Assembly (NCBI GenBank): GCA_041563315.1
Contig: JBFFNE010000071.1
Coordinates: forward strand, 1 to 15,611
Origin: JBFEYJ01 sp041563315
Lineage (GTDB): Bacteria > Pseudomonadota > Gammaproteobacteria > Thiohalomonadales > Thiohalomonadaceae
Direction: 5' to 3'
Length of the DNA stretch: 15,611 bases
Position numbers and translations under genes: made by a program. The notes beneath the pieces were generated by a model. The model saw nothing but the letters and a program-made list of their open reading frames with translations, ran no database searches and was not told the DNA's origin. Shown here piece after piece: positions 7,559-14,855 of the stretch (positions are counted from its first letter, which is position 1; each line of letters begins with the position of its first letter).

Positions 7559-10500
7559 TAGTCTTGCTCCAGTTCGATATCGATACCCAGCGCCCGGATC
7601 TCTTTCAACAGTACATTGAAGGATTCCGGCATTCCGGCGTCCATCCGGTGATCGCCATCCACGATGTTCTTGTACATCTTGGTACGTCCGTTCACATCAT
7701 CAGATTTGACGGTCAGCATCTCCTGCAGGGTGTAGGCGGCACCGTATGCTTCCAGTGCCCACACTTCCATCTCACCAAAGCGCTGGCCACCGAACTGGGC
7801 CTTACCGCCAAGCGGCTGTTGAGTAACCAGACTGTACGGTCCGGTAGAACGAGCATGCATCTTGTCATCAACCAGGTGGTTGAGCTTGAGCATATACATG
7901 TAGCCTACCGTCACCGGACGCTCGAATGCTTCACCGGTTCGACCGTCGATAAGAATCGTTTGGCCGGACTCGGGAAGATCGGCAAGACGCAGCATGGCCT
8001 TGACCTCGTCCTCATTGATGCCGTCGAAGACCGGGGTCGCCATCGGCACACCGGTGCGCAGGTTCTGCGCCAACTTCAACACCTCGTCATCGGTAAGACT
8101 GCCGATATCTTCCTGCTTGCCGCTGGTGTTGTAGACCTTGTCTAGGAACTTGCGTAGGTCATCAACCTTGGACTTGGCCGCGATCATTGCATTGATCTTC
8201 TTACCCAGCCCCTTGGCGGCCCAGCCCAGGTGTGTCTCCAGCACCTGACCGACGTTCATACGAGACGGTACACCGAGCGGATTGAGCACGATATCCACAG
8301 GGGTACCGTCCTCGCTGTAGGGCATATCCTCGACCGGAACGATCATGGAGATAACACCCTTATTACCATGACGACCGGCCATCTTGTCACCCGGCTGGAT
8401 ACGACGCTTGACGGCCATGTAAACCTTGACCATTTTGAGCACGCCGGGAGCCAGGTCGTCGCCTTGAGTCAGCTTCTTGCGCTTGGACTCATACTGTTCC
8501 TCGAAGTCCTTGCGCTGATTCTGGATCTGGTCGGCGATCGCCTCGAGCTGGCCGTTGGCCTCGTCACTCTTCAGACGGATCTCGAACCACTTGTCACGCT
8601 CCAGCTCGACAAGATAGGTCTTGGTGATCTTGTCACCGGACTTAAGCTTATTTGGGCCACCGGCAGCGACCTTGCCGATCAGCATACGCTCGACACGCTG
8701 GAAGGTGTCCTCTTCCATAATGCGCTGCTGGTCCTTGAGGTCCTTGCGAACTTTGCTCAGTTCCTCATCCTCGATCTGCTGGGCACGGGCATCCTTCTCC
8801 AAACCGTCACGGGTGAAGACCTGGACTCCGATGACGGTGCCGTTCATGCCTGAGGGCACACGCAGCGAGGTATCCTTCACATCGGAGGCCTTCTCACCAA
8901 AGATGGCACGCAGCAGCTTCTCCTCCGGGGTCAGCTGGGTCTCGCCCTTGGGGGTAACCTTGCCGACCAGGATATCGCCGGGCTTTACCTCGGCACCGAT
9001 ATAAACGATGCCTGACTCGTCCAACTTGGCGAGCGCGCTCTCACCCACGTTGGGAATATCCGCGGATATCTCCTCCGGCCCCAGCTTGGTGTCGCGCGCA
9101 ACACAGGTCAACTCCTCGATGTGGATGGTGGTGAAGCGATCTTCCTGCACCACACGCTCCGAGATCAGGATGGAGTCCTCGAAGTTGTAGCCATTCCAGG
9201 GCATGAAGGCGACCAGCATATTCTGCCCCAGCGCCAATTCACCCATATCGGTAGAGGAGCCATCAGCCAGCACATCGCCACGGGCGATCTGATCGCCAGG
9301 CGACACCAATGGACGCTGGTTGATGCAGGTATTCTGGTTGGAACGGGTGTATTTGGTCAGGTTATAAATATCAACACCGGATTCACCCGCCTCAGTTTCA
9401 TCATCGTTGACGCGGACAACCATGCGGGCGGCGTCGATAGAGTCGACCACCCCACCCCGCTTGGCGACAACACAGACACCGGAGTCGATGGCGACGGTGC
9501 GTTCCATCCCGGTACCGACAAGCGGCTTATCGGATCGCAGGGTCGGAACGGCCTGACGCTGCATGTTAGACCCCATCAAGGCACGGTTGGCGTCGTCATG
9601 CTCGAGGAAGGGAATCAGTGAGGCTGCAACTGAAACAATCTGCTTTGGTGAGACGTCAACCAAGTCGACGTTGGCCCGCGGCTGGAGCATAGTCTCGTTG
9701 CGGTGACGGGCATTGATCATCTCGTCGACCAGATTATTGCCCTCATCCACGGCCACGTTGGCCTGGGCGATAACATACTCGGCCTCATCAATGGCGGAGA
9801 GATAGACGATCTCATCGGTAATCTTGCCGTCGACCACCTTGCGGTAAGGAGTCTCCAGGAAGCCGTACGGATTGGCGCGTGCATAAACAGCGAGAGAGTT
9901 GATCAGTCCGATATTCGGACCCTCAGGGGTCTCGATCGGACAGACGCGGCCGTAGTGTGTGTTGTGTACATCGCGAACCTCAAAGCCAGCGCGCTCGCGT
10001 GTCAAGCCACCCGGGCCCAACGCGGAAATTCGACGCTTGTGGGTGACTTCGGAAAGTGGGTTGTTCTGGTCCATGAACTGAGACAACTGGGAAGAGCCAA
10101 AGAATTCTTTGATCGCAGCGGATACCGGCTTGGCATTGATCAGCTCCTGCGGCATCAGATTCTCGGACTCGGCAAGGGAGAGACGCTCCTTGACCGCACG
10201 CTCAACACGCACCAGTCCCACGCGGAACTGATTCTCTGCCATCTCACCGACACTTCGAACGCGACGGTTACCCAGGTGGTCGATATCATCGACGTTTCCG
10301 TTACCATTACGGATATCGATCAACACTTTCATCACATCAGTGATGTCGTCGTTTGAAAGCACGCCTTCGCCGGTCACCTCTTTGCGGCCAACACGGCGAT
10401 TGAACTTCATCCGACCGACAGCCGACAAATCATAGCGGTCAGAGGTAAAGAACAGATTTCCGAACAGGTTTTCTGCCGCATCCTTTGTCGGCGGCTCGCC

Positions 10501-11628
10501 AGGACGCATCATGCGGTAGATTTCTACCAGTGCTTCAAGCTCACTGTTGGTCGTGTCGATACGTAAGGTATCGGAGATATAGGGACCATGGTCCAGGTCA
10601 TTGGTGAAAATGGTCTGAAAAGCAGTAACACGATTAGCCTGCAACTTGGCCACAAGCTCTTCAGTTAACTCATCATTGGCGTGCGCAATAATCTCACCGC
10701 TATCTTCATCGATGATGTCATGCGCCAAAATCTTGCCAAGGAGCGCTTCGAAGGGAAGTTCAAGACTCTCAACGCCGGCTTTTTCAAGTGCGCGAATATG
10801 ACGCGCCGTAATACGGCGCTCCTTCTCAACCAGCACCTCACCATTGACAATAATGTCTGCCATGGCGGTTTCGCCACGCAGGCGATCAGGGATCAGCTTA
10901 AGGGAAACGCCCTTGTCGCTGAGTCCGTAGTCGTCCTTTTCGAAAAATAATTCGAGAATCTGCTGGGTGTCATAGCCCAGCGCACGCAGGAGTACGGTAG
11001 CGGGCAGCTTGCGACGACGGTCAATACGTACAAACAGTGCGTCTTTCGGATCAAATTCAAAGTCGAGCCAAGAACCACGATAGGGGATCACTCGGGCACT
11101 AAACAACAACTTGCCTGAAGAGTGGGTCTTACCCTTGTCATGCTCGAAAAAGACACCGGGTGAGCGGTGCAGCTGTGAAACAATCACGCGCTCAGTGCCA
11201 TTGATAACAAAGGTACCATTATCGGTCATCAGGGGCATTTCGCCCATGTAAACCTCTTGCTCACGCACATCCTTAACGGATTTGGTAGCAGATTCCTTAT
11301 CGTAAATAACCAGGCGCAGTTTCACCCGAAGGGGAGCAGCATAGGTCATGCCACGCAACTGGCACTCTTTTACATCGAACACCGGCGCACCAAGACGGTA
11401 GCCGACATATTCCAGCGCCGCATTTCCTGAGTAGCTGACAATCGGGAATACCGAACTAAAGGCAGCGTGTAGACCAGATTCTTTCCGTGCCTCTTCTGTT
11501 GAATCCGCCTGCAGAAAACTGCAGTAAGAGTCCAATTGCATGGACAGAAGATAGGGAACATCAAGAATACTGGGGCGCTTGCCGAAATCCTTGCGGATAC
11601 GTTTTTTCTCAGTGAACGAGTAGGCCAT
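7558..11628 (-). CDS. rpoB: DNA-directed RNA polymerase subunit beta
   Basis: Second-largest RNA polymerase subunit, forming the lobe, fork loop and RNA-channel wall and the rifampicin pocket. The product is 1356 residues (E. coli 1342). The rifampicin cluster GSSQLSQFMDQNNPLSE begins at 511; Q517, D520, H530, R533 and S535 are the sensitive-type residues (E. coli numbering plus 4). The conserved catalytic-region segment GDKMAGRHGNKGV is at 1080-1092, with lysines 1082 and 1090 equivalent to E. coli K1065 and K1073. The SI2-type insertion (about 940-1055) is charged, probably coiled coil, and longer than in E. coli, which accounts for most of the extra length. N556 replaces the proline usual in DVHPTHYG. 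The start is ATG with AGGA 6 nt upstream; the stop is TAG. It lies 235 nt after rplL, behind an attenuator-like terminator. Confidence 0.99.
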   Translation of the reverse strand: MAYSFTEKKRIRKDFGKRPSILDVPYLLSMQLDSYCSFLQADSTEEARKESGLHAAFSSVFPIVSYSGNAALEYVGYRLGAPVFDVKECQLRGMTYAAPLRVKLRLVIYDKESATKSVKDVREQEVYMGEMPLMTDNGTFVINGTERVIVSQLHRSPGVFFEHDKGKTHSSGKLLFSARVIPYRGSWLDFEFDPKDALFVRIDRRRKLPATVLLRALGYDTQQILELFFEKDDYGLSDKGVSLKLIPDRLRGETAMADIIVNGEVLVEKERRITARHIRALEKAGVESLELPFEALLGKILAHDIIDEDSGEIIAHANDELTEELVAKLQANRVTAFQTIFTNDLDHGPYISDTLRIDTTNSELEALVEIYRMMRPGEPPTKDAAENLFGNLFFTSDRYDLSAVGRMKFNRRVGRKEVTGEGVLSNDDITDVMKVLIDIRNGNGNVDDIDHLGNRRVRSVGEMAENQFRVGLVRVERAVKERLSLAESENLMPQELINAKPVSAAIKEFFGSSQLSQFMDQNNPLSEVTHKRRISALGPGGLTRERAGFEVRDVHNTHYGRVCPIETPEGPNIGLINSLAVYARANPYGFLETPYRKVVDGKITDEIVYLSAIDEAEYVIAQANVAVDEGNNLVDEMINARHRNETMLQPRANVDLVDVSPKQIVSVAASLIPFLEHDDANRALMGSNMQRQAVPTLRSDKPLVGTGMERTVAIDSGVCVVAKRGGVVDSIDAARMVVRVNDDETEAGESGVDIYNLTKYTRSNQNTCINQRPLVSPGDQIARGDVLADGSSTDMGELALGQNMLVAFMPWNGYNFEDSILISERVVQEDRFTTIHIEELTCVARDTKLGPEEISADIPNVGESALAKLDESGIVYIGAEVKPGDILVGKVTPKGETQLTPEEKLLRAIFGEKASDVKDTSLRVPSGMNGTVIGVQVFTRDGLEKDARAQQIEDEELSKVRKDLKDQQRIMEEDTFQRVERMLIGKVAAGGPNKLKSGDKITKTYLVELERDKWFEIRLKSDEANGQLEAIADQIQNQRKDFEEQYESKRKKLTQGDDLAPGVLKMVKVYMAVKRRIQPGDKMAGRHGNKGVISMIVPVEDMPYSEDGTPVDIVLNPLGVPSRMNVGQVLETHLGWAAKGLGKKINAMIAAKSKVDDLRKFLDKVYNTSGKQEDIGSLTDDEVLKLAQNLRTGVPMATPVFDGINEDEVKAMLRLADLPESGQTILIDGRTGEAFERPVTVGYMYMLKLNHLVDDKMHARSTGPYSLVTQQPLGGKAQFGGQRFGEMEVWALEAYGAAYTLQEMLTVKSDDVNGRTKMYKNIVDGDHRMDAGMPESFNVLLKEIRALGIDIELEQD

Positions 11629-11731
11629 CAGAGTTCCTCAGCTTGTCAGTACTTTCCATTTGTTGTCGGCGCACCAATCCATCTCACACCAACAGCAAAG
11701 AGTTCTTAATTTCTTACTTGGTATCCAGCGG

Positions 11732-11762
11732 AAAAAGGCCGGTGACACTTTGGTCACCAGCC
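11732..11762 (-). terminator. Intrinsic terminator or attenuator between rplL and rpoB
   Basis: On the minus strand GGCTGGTGAC (11753-11762), a 6-nt loop and GTCACCGGCC (11737-11746) form a 10-bp stem with one G-U pair, immediately followed by five T (11732-11736). This is a textbook intrinsic terminator. rpoB starts about 104 nt further on, and I see no convincing promoter in between, so partial read-through is implied. E. coli has an attenuator in the same place that reduces rpoBC transcription relative to rplJL. Confidence 0.82.
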
Positions 11763-11787
11763 ATAATTCTCTGCACACCCACACCAT

Positions 11788-11828
11788 CCCTGGTGTTTTG
11801 TTCCGGGCTTCATGCCCGGCTGCCAGGG
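11788..11828 (-). other. Compound hairpin upstream of the rplL-rpoB attenuator
   Basis: Two nested perfect inverted repeats: inner CCGGGC / GCCCGG with a 5-nt loop (11814-11819 and 11803-11808) and outer CCCTGG / CCAGGG (11823-11828 and 11788-11793), separated by an asymmetric internal loop of 3 and 9 nt. It lacks a T-tract, so it is not itself a terminator. In E. coli the rplL-rpoB gap carries an RNase III processing hairpin; a similar processing role is possible here but is inferred from position only. Confidence 0.6.
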
Positions 11829-11863
11829 CTAGCCTGACCTGAATGGGCATTGATTTACCGGTA

Positions 11864-12238
11864 TTACTTCAGTTCGACTTTGGCACCAGCTTCTTCAAGC
11901 TGTTTCTTGATGTCTTCGGCTTCGGCCTTGGCAGCGGCTTCCTTAATGGTGGAAGGAGCACCTTCAACCATGTCCTTGGCCTCTTTCAGACCCAGACCGG
12001 TAACCGCACGAACAGCCTTGATAACGCCAACCTTGTTTTCACCGAAGCTGGTCATCACAACATCAAACTCGTCCTTCTCCACTGCAGCTTCGCCAGCAGC
12101 GGCGGCAACCGGTGCAGCAGCAACAGCAGCAGCAGCAGAAACACCGAACTTCTCTTCCATTGCCTCGATCAATTCAACCACTTCCATTACGGACATGTTT
12201 GCAATCGTTTCGAGGATATCGTCTTTAGATACGGCCAT
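11864..12238 (-). CDS. rplL: 50S ribosomal protein L7/L12
   Basis: L7/L12 forms the flexible ribosomal stalk, present as dimers on L10, and recruits and activates translational GTPases such as EF-G and EF-Tu. The 124-residue product shows the three usual parts: N-terminal dimerisation and L10-binding helices (1-33), an alanine-rich hinge (34-54) and the C-terminal factor-binding domain (55-124) with GLGLKEAKDMVEGAPS from 81. The start is ATG with AGGAG upstream; it lies 52 nt after rplJ. The hinge is encoded by a run of GCT/GCA-type codons (12114-12138) that makes a near-perfect trinucleotide repeat. The gene is followed by the structured gap containing the compound hairpin and terminator before rpoB. 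Confidence 0.98.
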   Translation of the reverse strand: MAVSKDDILETIANMSVMEVVELIEAMEEKFGVSAAAAVAAAPVAAAAGEAAVEKDEFDVVMTSFGENKVGVIKAVRAVTGLGLKEAKDMVEGAPSTIKEAAAKAEAEDIKKQLEEAGAKVELK

Positions 12239-12290
12239 TGTTCATTACTCCTAATAGCAATAATTTATAAACCAAAATCGCACAAAGCGC

Positions 12291-12821
12291 TTAAGCAGCA
12301 TTCTGCTTCTGATCGCGAATCGCAGCCACCGTACGTACCAACTTGCCAGGGACTTCGTTAATAGTACGAGCCAGTTTCTCGGCCGGCGCCTTCATGACGG
12401 CCATGAGCATGCTGATTGCCTGCTCTTTGGTCGGCATACTTGCGAGACGGTCAAGCTCACCAGCACCAAGCATCTTGCCACCAATGGCAACCAGCTTAAC
12501 TACTAACGCCTTGTTTTCCTTAGCGAAGTCTTTTAGCACGCGTGCTGCTGAACCGGGATCTTCCATGGAAAACGCCAGAACAAGCGGACCCACCATACCC
12601 TCAGCCATGCATTCGAATTCGGTACCTTCGACGGCACGACGAGCCAGGGTATTTTTAACCACACGCAGATAAACACCACTTTCGCGCGCCTTAGCACGCA
12701 GTGCGGTCATCTGCTCAGCGGTCAGCCCGTTGTATTCCGCACCAATAGCGGAATAAGCACTTGCTGCAACTTCGGCGACTTCAGTTACGATGGTCTTCTT
12801 CTGTTCCAGATTGAGAGCCAC
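12291..12821 (-). CDS. rplJ: 50S ribosomal protein L10
   Basis: L10 anchors L7/L12 dimers to 23S rRNA at the stalk base, and in bacteria the L10-L7/L12 complex represses its own mRNA. The product is 176 residues (E. coli 165). The N-terminus MALNLEQKKTIVTEVAEVA and the segment VVKNTLARRAVEGT are typical of L10; the C-terminal helix (about 130-176) is the expected L7/L12 docking region. The start is GTG at 12819-12821 with AAGAGGTG about 8 nt upstream; no better start is in frame. It is preceded by a 255-nt leader with the expected regulatory fold and is followed 52 nt later by rplL. Confidence 0.97.
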   Translation of the reverse strand: MALNLEQKKTIVTEVAEVAASAYSAIGAEYNGLTAEQMTALRAKARESGVYLRVVKNTLARRAVEGTEFECMAEGMVGPLVLAFSMEDPGSAARVLKDFAKENKALVVKLVAIGGKMLGAGELDRLASMPTKEQAISMLMAVMKAPAEKLARTINEVPGKLVRTVAAIRDQKQNAA

Positions 12822-12859
12822 GCGAAATCACCTCTTGCGTAATGTGTGATACCAGGGGT

Positions 12860-12867
12860 CCCCCCCC
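12860..12867 (-). repeat. Run of eight G in the rplJ leader
   Basis: Eight consecutive C on the plus strand, so eight G in the mRNA, followed by ACCCCT, which can pair back onto the G-run. It lies 38 nt upstream of the rplJ start codon. The surrounding leader (12840-12912) is G-rich, with several GG and GGG clusters. Length variation or sequencing error is plausible at such a run. Confidence 0.85.
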
Positions 12868-12924
12868 TTCACCACACCACCTTAGTTATGGGGTTAGCGA
12901 ATACCTCCCCCACCCTTACGATGG

Positions 12925-13007
12925 CCCTCAGGAATAATCCTGTTCGGGAACACCGTCTGCGCAGGTTGCCATCCGACAATTAAGCACAATATAAATGCGC
13001 CTGCGGT
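12925..13007 (-). promoter_or_regulatory. Candidate L10 (rplJ) leader autoregulatory structure
   Basis: On the minus strand ACCGCAGG (13000-13007) pairs with the two halves of CCTGCGCAGACGGT (12952-12965), leaving a 6-nt asymmetric internal loop on the 3' side, the kind of interrupted stem expected for the L10-binding site. Inside it, TTGTC-GGAT-GGCAA (12966-12979) forms a 5-bp hairpin. Downstream, CCC/GGG with CAGGA/TCCTG (12925-12948) forms another. Position before rplJ and the branched fold match the known bacterial L10 leader; the fold was drawn by eye. Confidence 0.68.
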
Positions 13008-13016
13008 CTTCGACGT

Positions 13017-13070
13017 CACCGGCCAACAGCCGGTGGGCCGTATCACTCCGACAGCGCACTGTCGGAAGTG
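13017..13070 (-). other. Tandem hairpins directly after rplA
   Basis: Two consecutive inverted repeats. The first (13044-13070) is CCGACAG-TGCG-CTGTCGG, extended by CACT/AGTG with one bulged T. The second (13017-13035) is CACCGGC, a 5-nt loop, GCCGGTG. Neither is followed by a T-run, so Rho-independent termination is unlikely. They start 6 nt after the rplA stop codon and precede the L10 leader fold. Processing, 3'-end protection of rplKA mRNA or RNA polymerase pausing are possible roles. Confidence 0.6.
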
Positions 13071-13076
13071 AAAACT

Positions 13077-13772
13077 TTAGAAGGTCAGAGTTGCTTGTTC
13101 GACCGGAACACCAGGCCCCATCGTGGTTGAAACTGTAACCTTCTTGAAATAAACGCCCTTGGCACTGCTTGGCTTCGCCTTTTGTAGGTCGACCATCAAT
13201 GCCTGCAGGTTCTCACGCAGTGCATTCACTTCAAAATTTACCTTACCAATGCTGCAGTGAATGATACCTGCCTTGTCCGTGCGGTAGCGGACCTGACCGG
13301 CTTTGGCGTTCTTCACTGCTGTCGCCACATCGGGGGTAACCGTACCAACTTTGGGATTCGGCATCAGACCGCGAGGTCCAAGAATCTGCCCCAGCTGACC
13401 GACGACACGCATGGCATCAGGACTGGCAATCACCACGTCAAAATCCATGTTGCCCTTTTTCACTTCTTCGGCAAGGTCGTCCATACCCACGATATCGGCG
13501 CCGGCTTCTTTCGCAGCGTCGGCATTAGCACCCTGAGTAAAGACCGCAACACGTACGGTCTTACCGGTACCATGAGGGAGAACCGTAGCACTACGTACAA
13601 CCTGGTCGGATTTGCGCGGGTCAACACCAAGATTGACACTCACATCAACAGACTCGACGAATTTGGCGGCAGGCAGGGACTGCAGCAGAGCCAGCGCGTC
13701 ATCAATCGCATAGTTCTTACCAGCTTCGATTTTTTCGCTGATAGCCTTGGCGCGTTTGGATAATTTAGCCAT
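13077..13772 (-). CDS. rplA: 50S ribosomal protein L1
   Basis: L1 forms the mobile L1 stalk that guides deacylated tRNA out of the E site, and in many bacteria it also binds the rplK leader to repress the rplK-rplA unit. The product is 231 residues (E. coli 234). The conserved segment LGPRGLMPNPKVGTVT is at 131-146, and the C-terminal SSAKGVYFKKVTVSTTMGPG is the usual ending. The start is ATG, only 3 nt after the rplK stop; its Shine-Dalgarno (GGAGGGGGTG) is inside the rplK 3' end, so translational coupling with rplK is likely. Confidence 0.98.
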   Translation of the reverse strand: MAKLSKRAKAISEKIEAGKNYAIDDALALLQSLPAAKFVESVDVSVNLGVDPRKSDQVVRSATVLPHGTGKTVRVAVFTQGANADAAKEAGADIVGMDDLAEEVKKGNMDFDVVIASPDAMRVVGQLGQILGPRGLMPNPKVGTVTPDVATAVKNAKAGQVRYRTDKAGIIHCSIGKVNFEVNALRENLQALMVDLQKAKPSSAKGVYFKKVTVSTTMGPGVPVEQATLTF

Positions 13773-13775
13773 AAG

Positions 13776-14207
13776 TTACACCCCCTCCACGTCGATACCC
13801 ATGCTGCGTGCGGTACCAGCAATGGTGCGCACAGCAGCATCCATATCGGCAGCAGTCAGGTCGGGCATTTTAGTCGTCGCAATCTCTTCCAGCTGGGCAC
13901 GATTAACGTTACCGACCTTATTCATATTCGGTACGCTGGAACCAGATTTAATCCCCGCCGCCTTCTTCAAGAGAATAGAGGCAGGTGGAGTCTTGGTGAT
14001 GAAGGTAAAACTGCGATCGCTGTAGACAGTGATAACAACCGGTGTCGGCAGACCCTGTTCCAAACCTTGAGTCTGAGCATTAAATGCCTTACAGAACTCC
14101 ATGATGTTGACACCGTGCTGACCCAGTGCCGGACCAACAGGAGGACTTGGATTAGCCTGGCCGGCAGCAACCTGCAGCTTGATATAAGCCTGGATTTTCT
14201 TAGCCAT
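13776..14207 (-). CDS. rplK: 50S ribosomal protein L11
   Basis: L11 is part of the GTPase-associated centre, binds 23S rRNA at the thiostrepton site and is needed for RelA activation on stalled ribosomes. The product is 143 residues (E. coli 142). MAKKIQAYIKLQVAAGQANP is the family N-terminus, followed by the proline-rich PSPPVGPALGQHG (20-32) and the TKTPPAS segment. A TTG two codons upstream (14211-14213) is in frame, but ATG at 14205-14207 fits the family and has AGAGGT 9 nt upstream, so I chose it. The 110-nt gap after nusG holds an L1-site-like hairpin and a long inverted repeat. Confidence 0.97.
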   Translation of the reverse strand: MAKKIQAYIKLQVAAGQANPSPPVGPALGQHGVNIMEFCKAFNAQTQGLEQGLPTPVVITVYSDRSFTFITKTPPASILLKKAAGIKSGSSVPNMNKVGNVNRAQLEEIATTKMPDLTAADMDAAVRTIAGTARSMGIDVEGV

Positions 14208-14226
14208 GAACAAATTACCTCTTTAT

Positions 14227-14251
14227 GGGTGCAGACGCCTTTCGGCTCCCC
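14227..14251 (-). promoter_or_regulatory. Candidate L1-binding hairpin in the rplK leader
   Basis: On the minus strand GGGGAGCC-GAAA-GGCGTCTGCACCC can form a stem GGG/CCC and a stem GCC/GGC capped by a GNRA-type GAAA loop, separated by an internal loop that is much longer on the 3' side. It ends 11 nt before the AGAGGT of rplK. L1 represses rplK-rplA by binding a hairpin here that mimics its 23S rRNA site. Assignment rests on position and the asymmetric internal loop. Confidence 0.5.
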
Positions 14252-14261
14252 GGTGAAAACC

Positions 14262-14307
14262 AGTTACAAGTGGCATGATCTAGTTCTTGACACGGCTACT
14301 TGTAACT
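14262..14307 (-). repeat. Perfect 10-bp inverted repeat between nusG and rplK
   Basis: AGTTACAAGT (14262-14271 on plus) and ACTTGTAACT (14298-14307) are perfect inverted copies separated by 26 nt. On the minus strand the second arm is followed by GGTTTT, on the plus strand by five T, so a weak terminator in either direction is conceivable, although the loop is long and the stem AT-rich. It could also be a protein-binding dyad. No clear sigma-70 promoter is seen in this gap. Confidence 0.5.
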
Positions 14308-14317
14308 TTTTGTAAAA

Positions 14318-14851
14318 CTAGCCCTTCTCGACCTGACCAAATTCCAGGTCTACAGGTGTCGAGCGGCCGAAGATCAGAACCGCCACACGCAGGCGACTCT
14401 TTTCATAGTCGACCTCTTCCACCACACCGTTAAAGTCATTAAACGGCCCATCGATGATTCGCACCACTTCGCCGGGTTCGTACAGAACCTTTGGCCGTGG
14501 CTTCTCAACGCCTTCCTGCACCCGCTCTAGTATAGCCTGGGCTTCACGCTCGCTGATCGGCGCCGGCCGATCGGATGTCCCACCGATGAAACCCATCACA
14601 CGAGGTACATCTTTAACCAGATGCCAGGTGTCATCGTTCATGTCCATTTGCACTAATACATAACCGGGAAAAAACTTCCGGTCACTTTTGCGCTTTTGCC
14701 CTTCGCGCATCTCAACCACTTCTTCGGTGGGCACGAGAATCTCACCGAACATATCATCGAGACCACTACGTGCAATGCGCTCTTCAAGTGAACGCTTCAC
14801 CTGATTTTCAAACCCGGAGTAGGCATGTACCACGTACCAACGCAGTGCCAT
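14318..14851 (-). CDS. nusG: Transcription termination/antitermination protein NusG
   Basis: NusG binds the RNA polymerase clamp to raise processivity and uses its KOW domain to contact Rho or ribosomal protein S10, coupling transcription to translation. From ATG at 14849-14851 the product is 177 residues (E. coli 181). The NGN domain covers about 3-105, starting ALRWYVVHAYSGFENQVK, with FFPGYVLVQM at 60-69. The KOW motif is in GEVVRIIDGPFNDFNG (from 127), and FGRSTPVDLEFGQVEK ends the protein. A GTG one codon upstream (14852-14854) would give MMALRWY; the GGGAG upstream lies 5 nt from GTG and 8 nt from ATG, so either works, with ATG better spaced. It starts 4 nt after secE, implying translational coupling. 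Confidence 0.97.
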   Translation of the reverse strand: MALRWYVVHAYSGFENQVKRSLEERIARSGLDDMFGEILVPTEEVVEMREGQKRKSDRKFFPGYVLVQMDMNDDTWHLVKDVPRVMGFIGGTSDRPAPISEREAQAILERVQEGVEKPRPKVLYEPGEVVRIIDGPFNDFNGVVEEVDYEKSRLRVAVLIFGRSTPVDLEFGQVEKG

Positions 14852-14855
14852 CACA

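Noticed and set aside
11843..12361. 172-codon plus-strand frame across rplL and the rplJ end
   Set aside because: Antisense to rplL and rplJ; its composition reflects the alanine-rich hinge repeat.
14287..14316. Plus-strand TTGACA-18-TGTAAA promoter-like pair
   Set aside because: Good -35 but poor -10 and an 18-bp spacer. It would drive antisense RNA into nusG, and part of the match lies in the 10-bp dyad.
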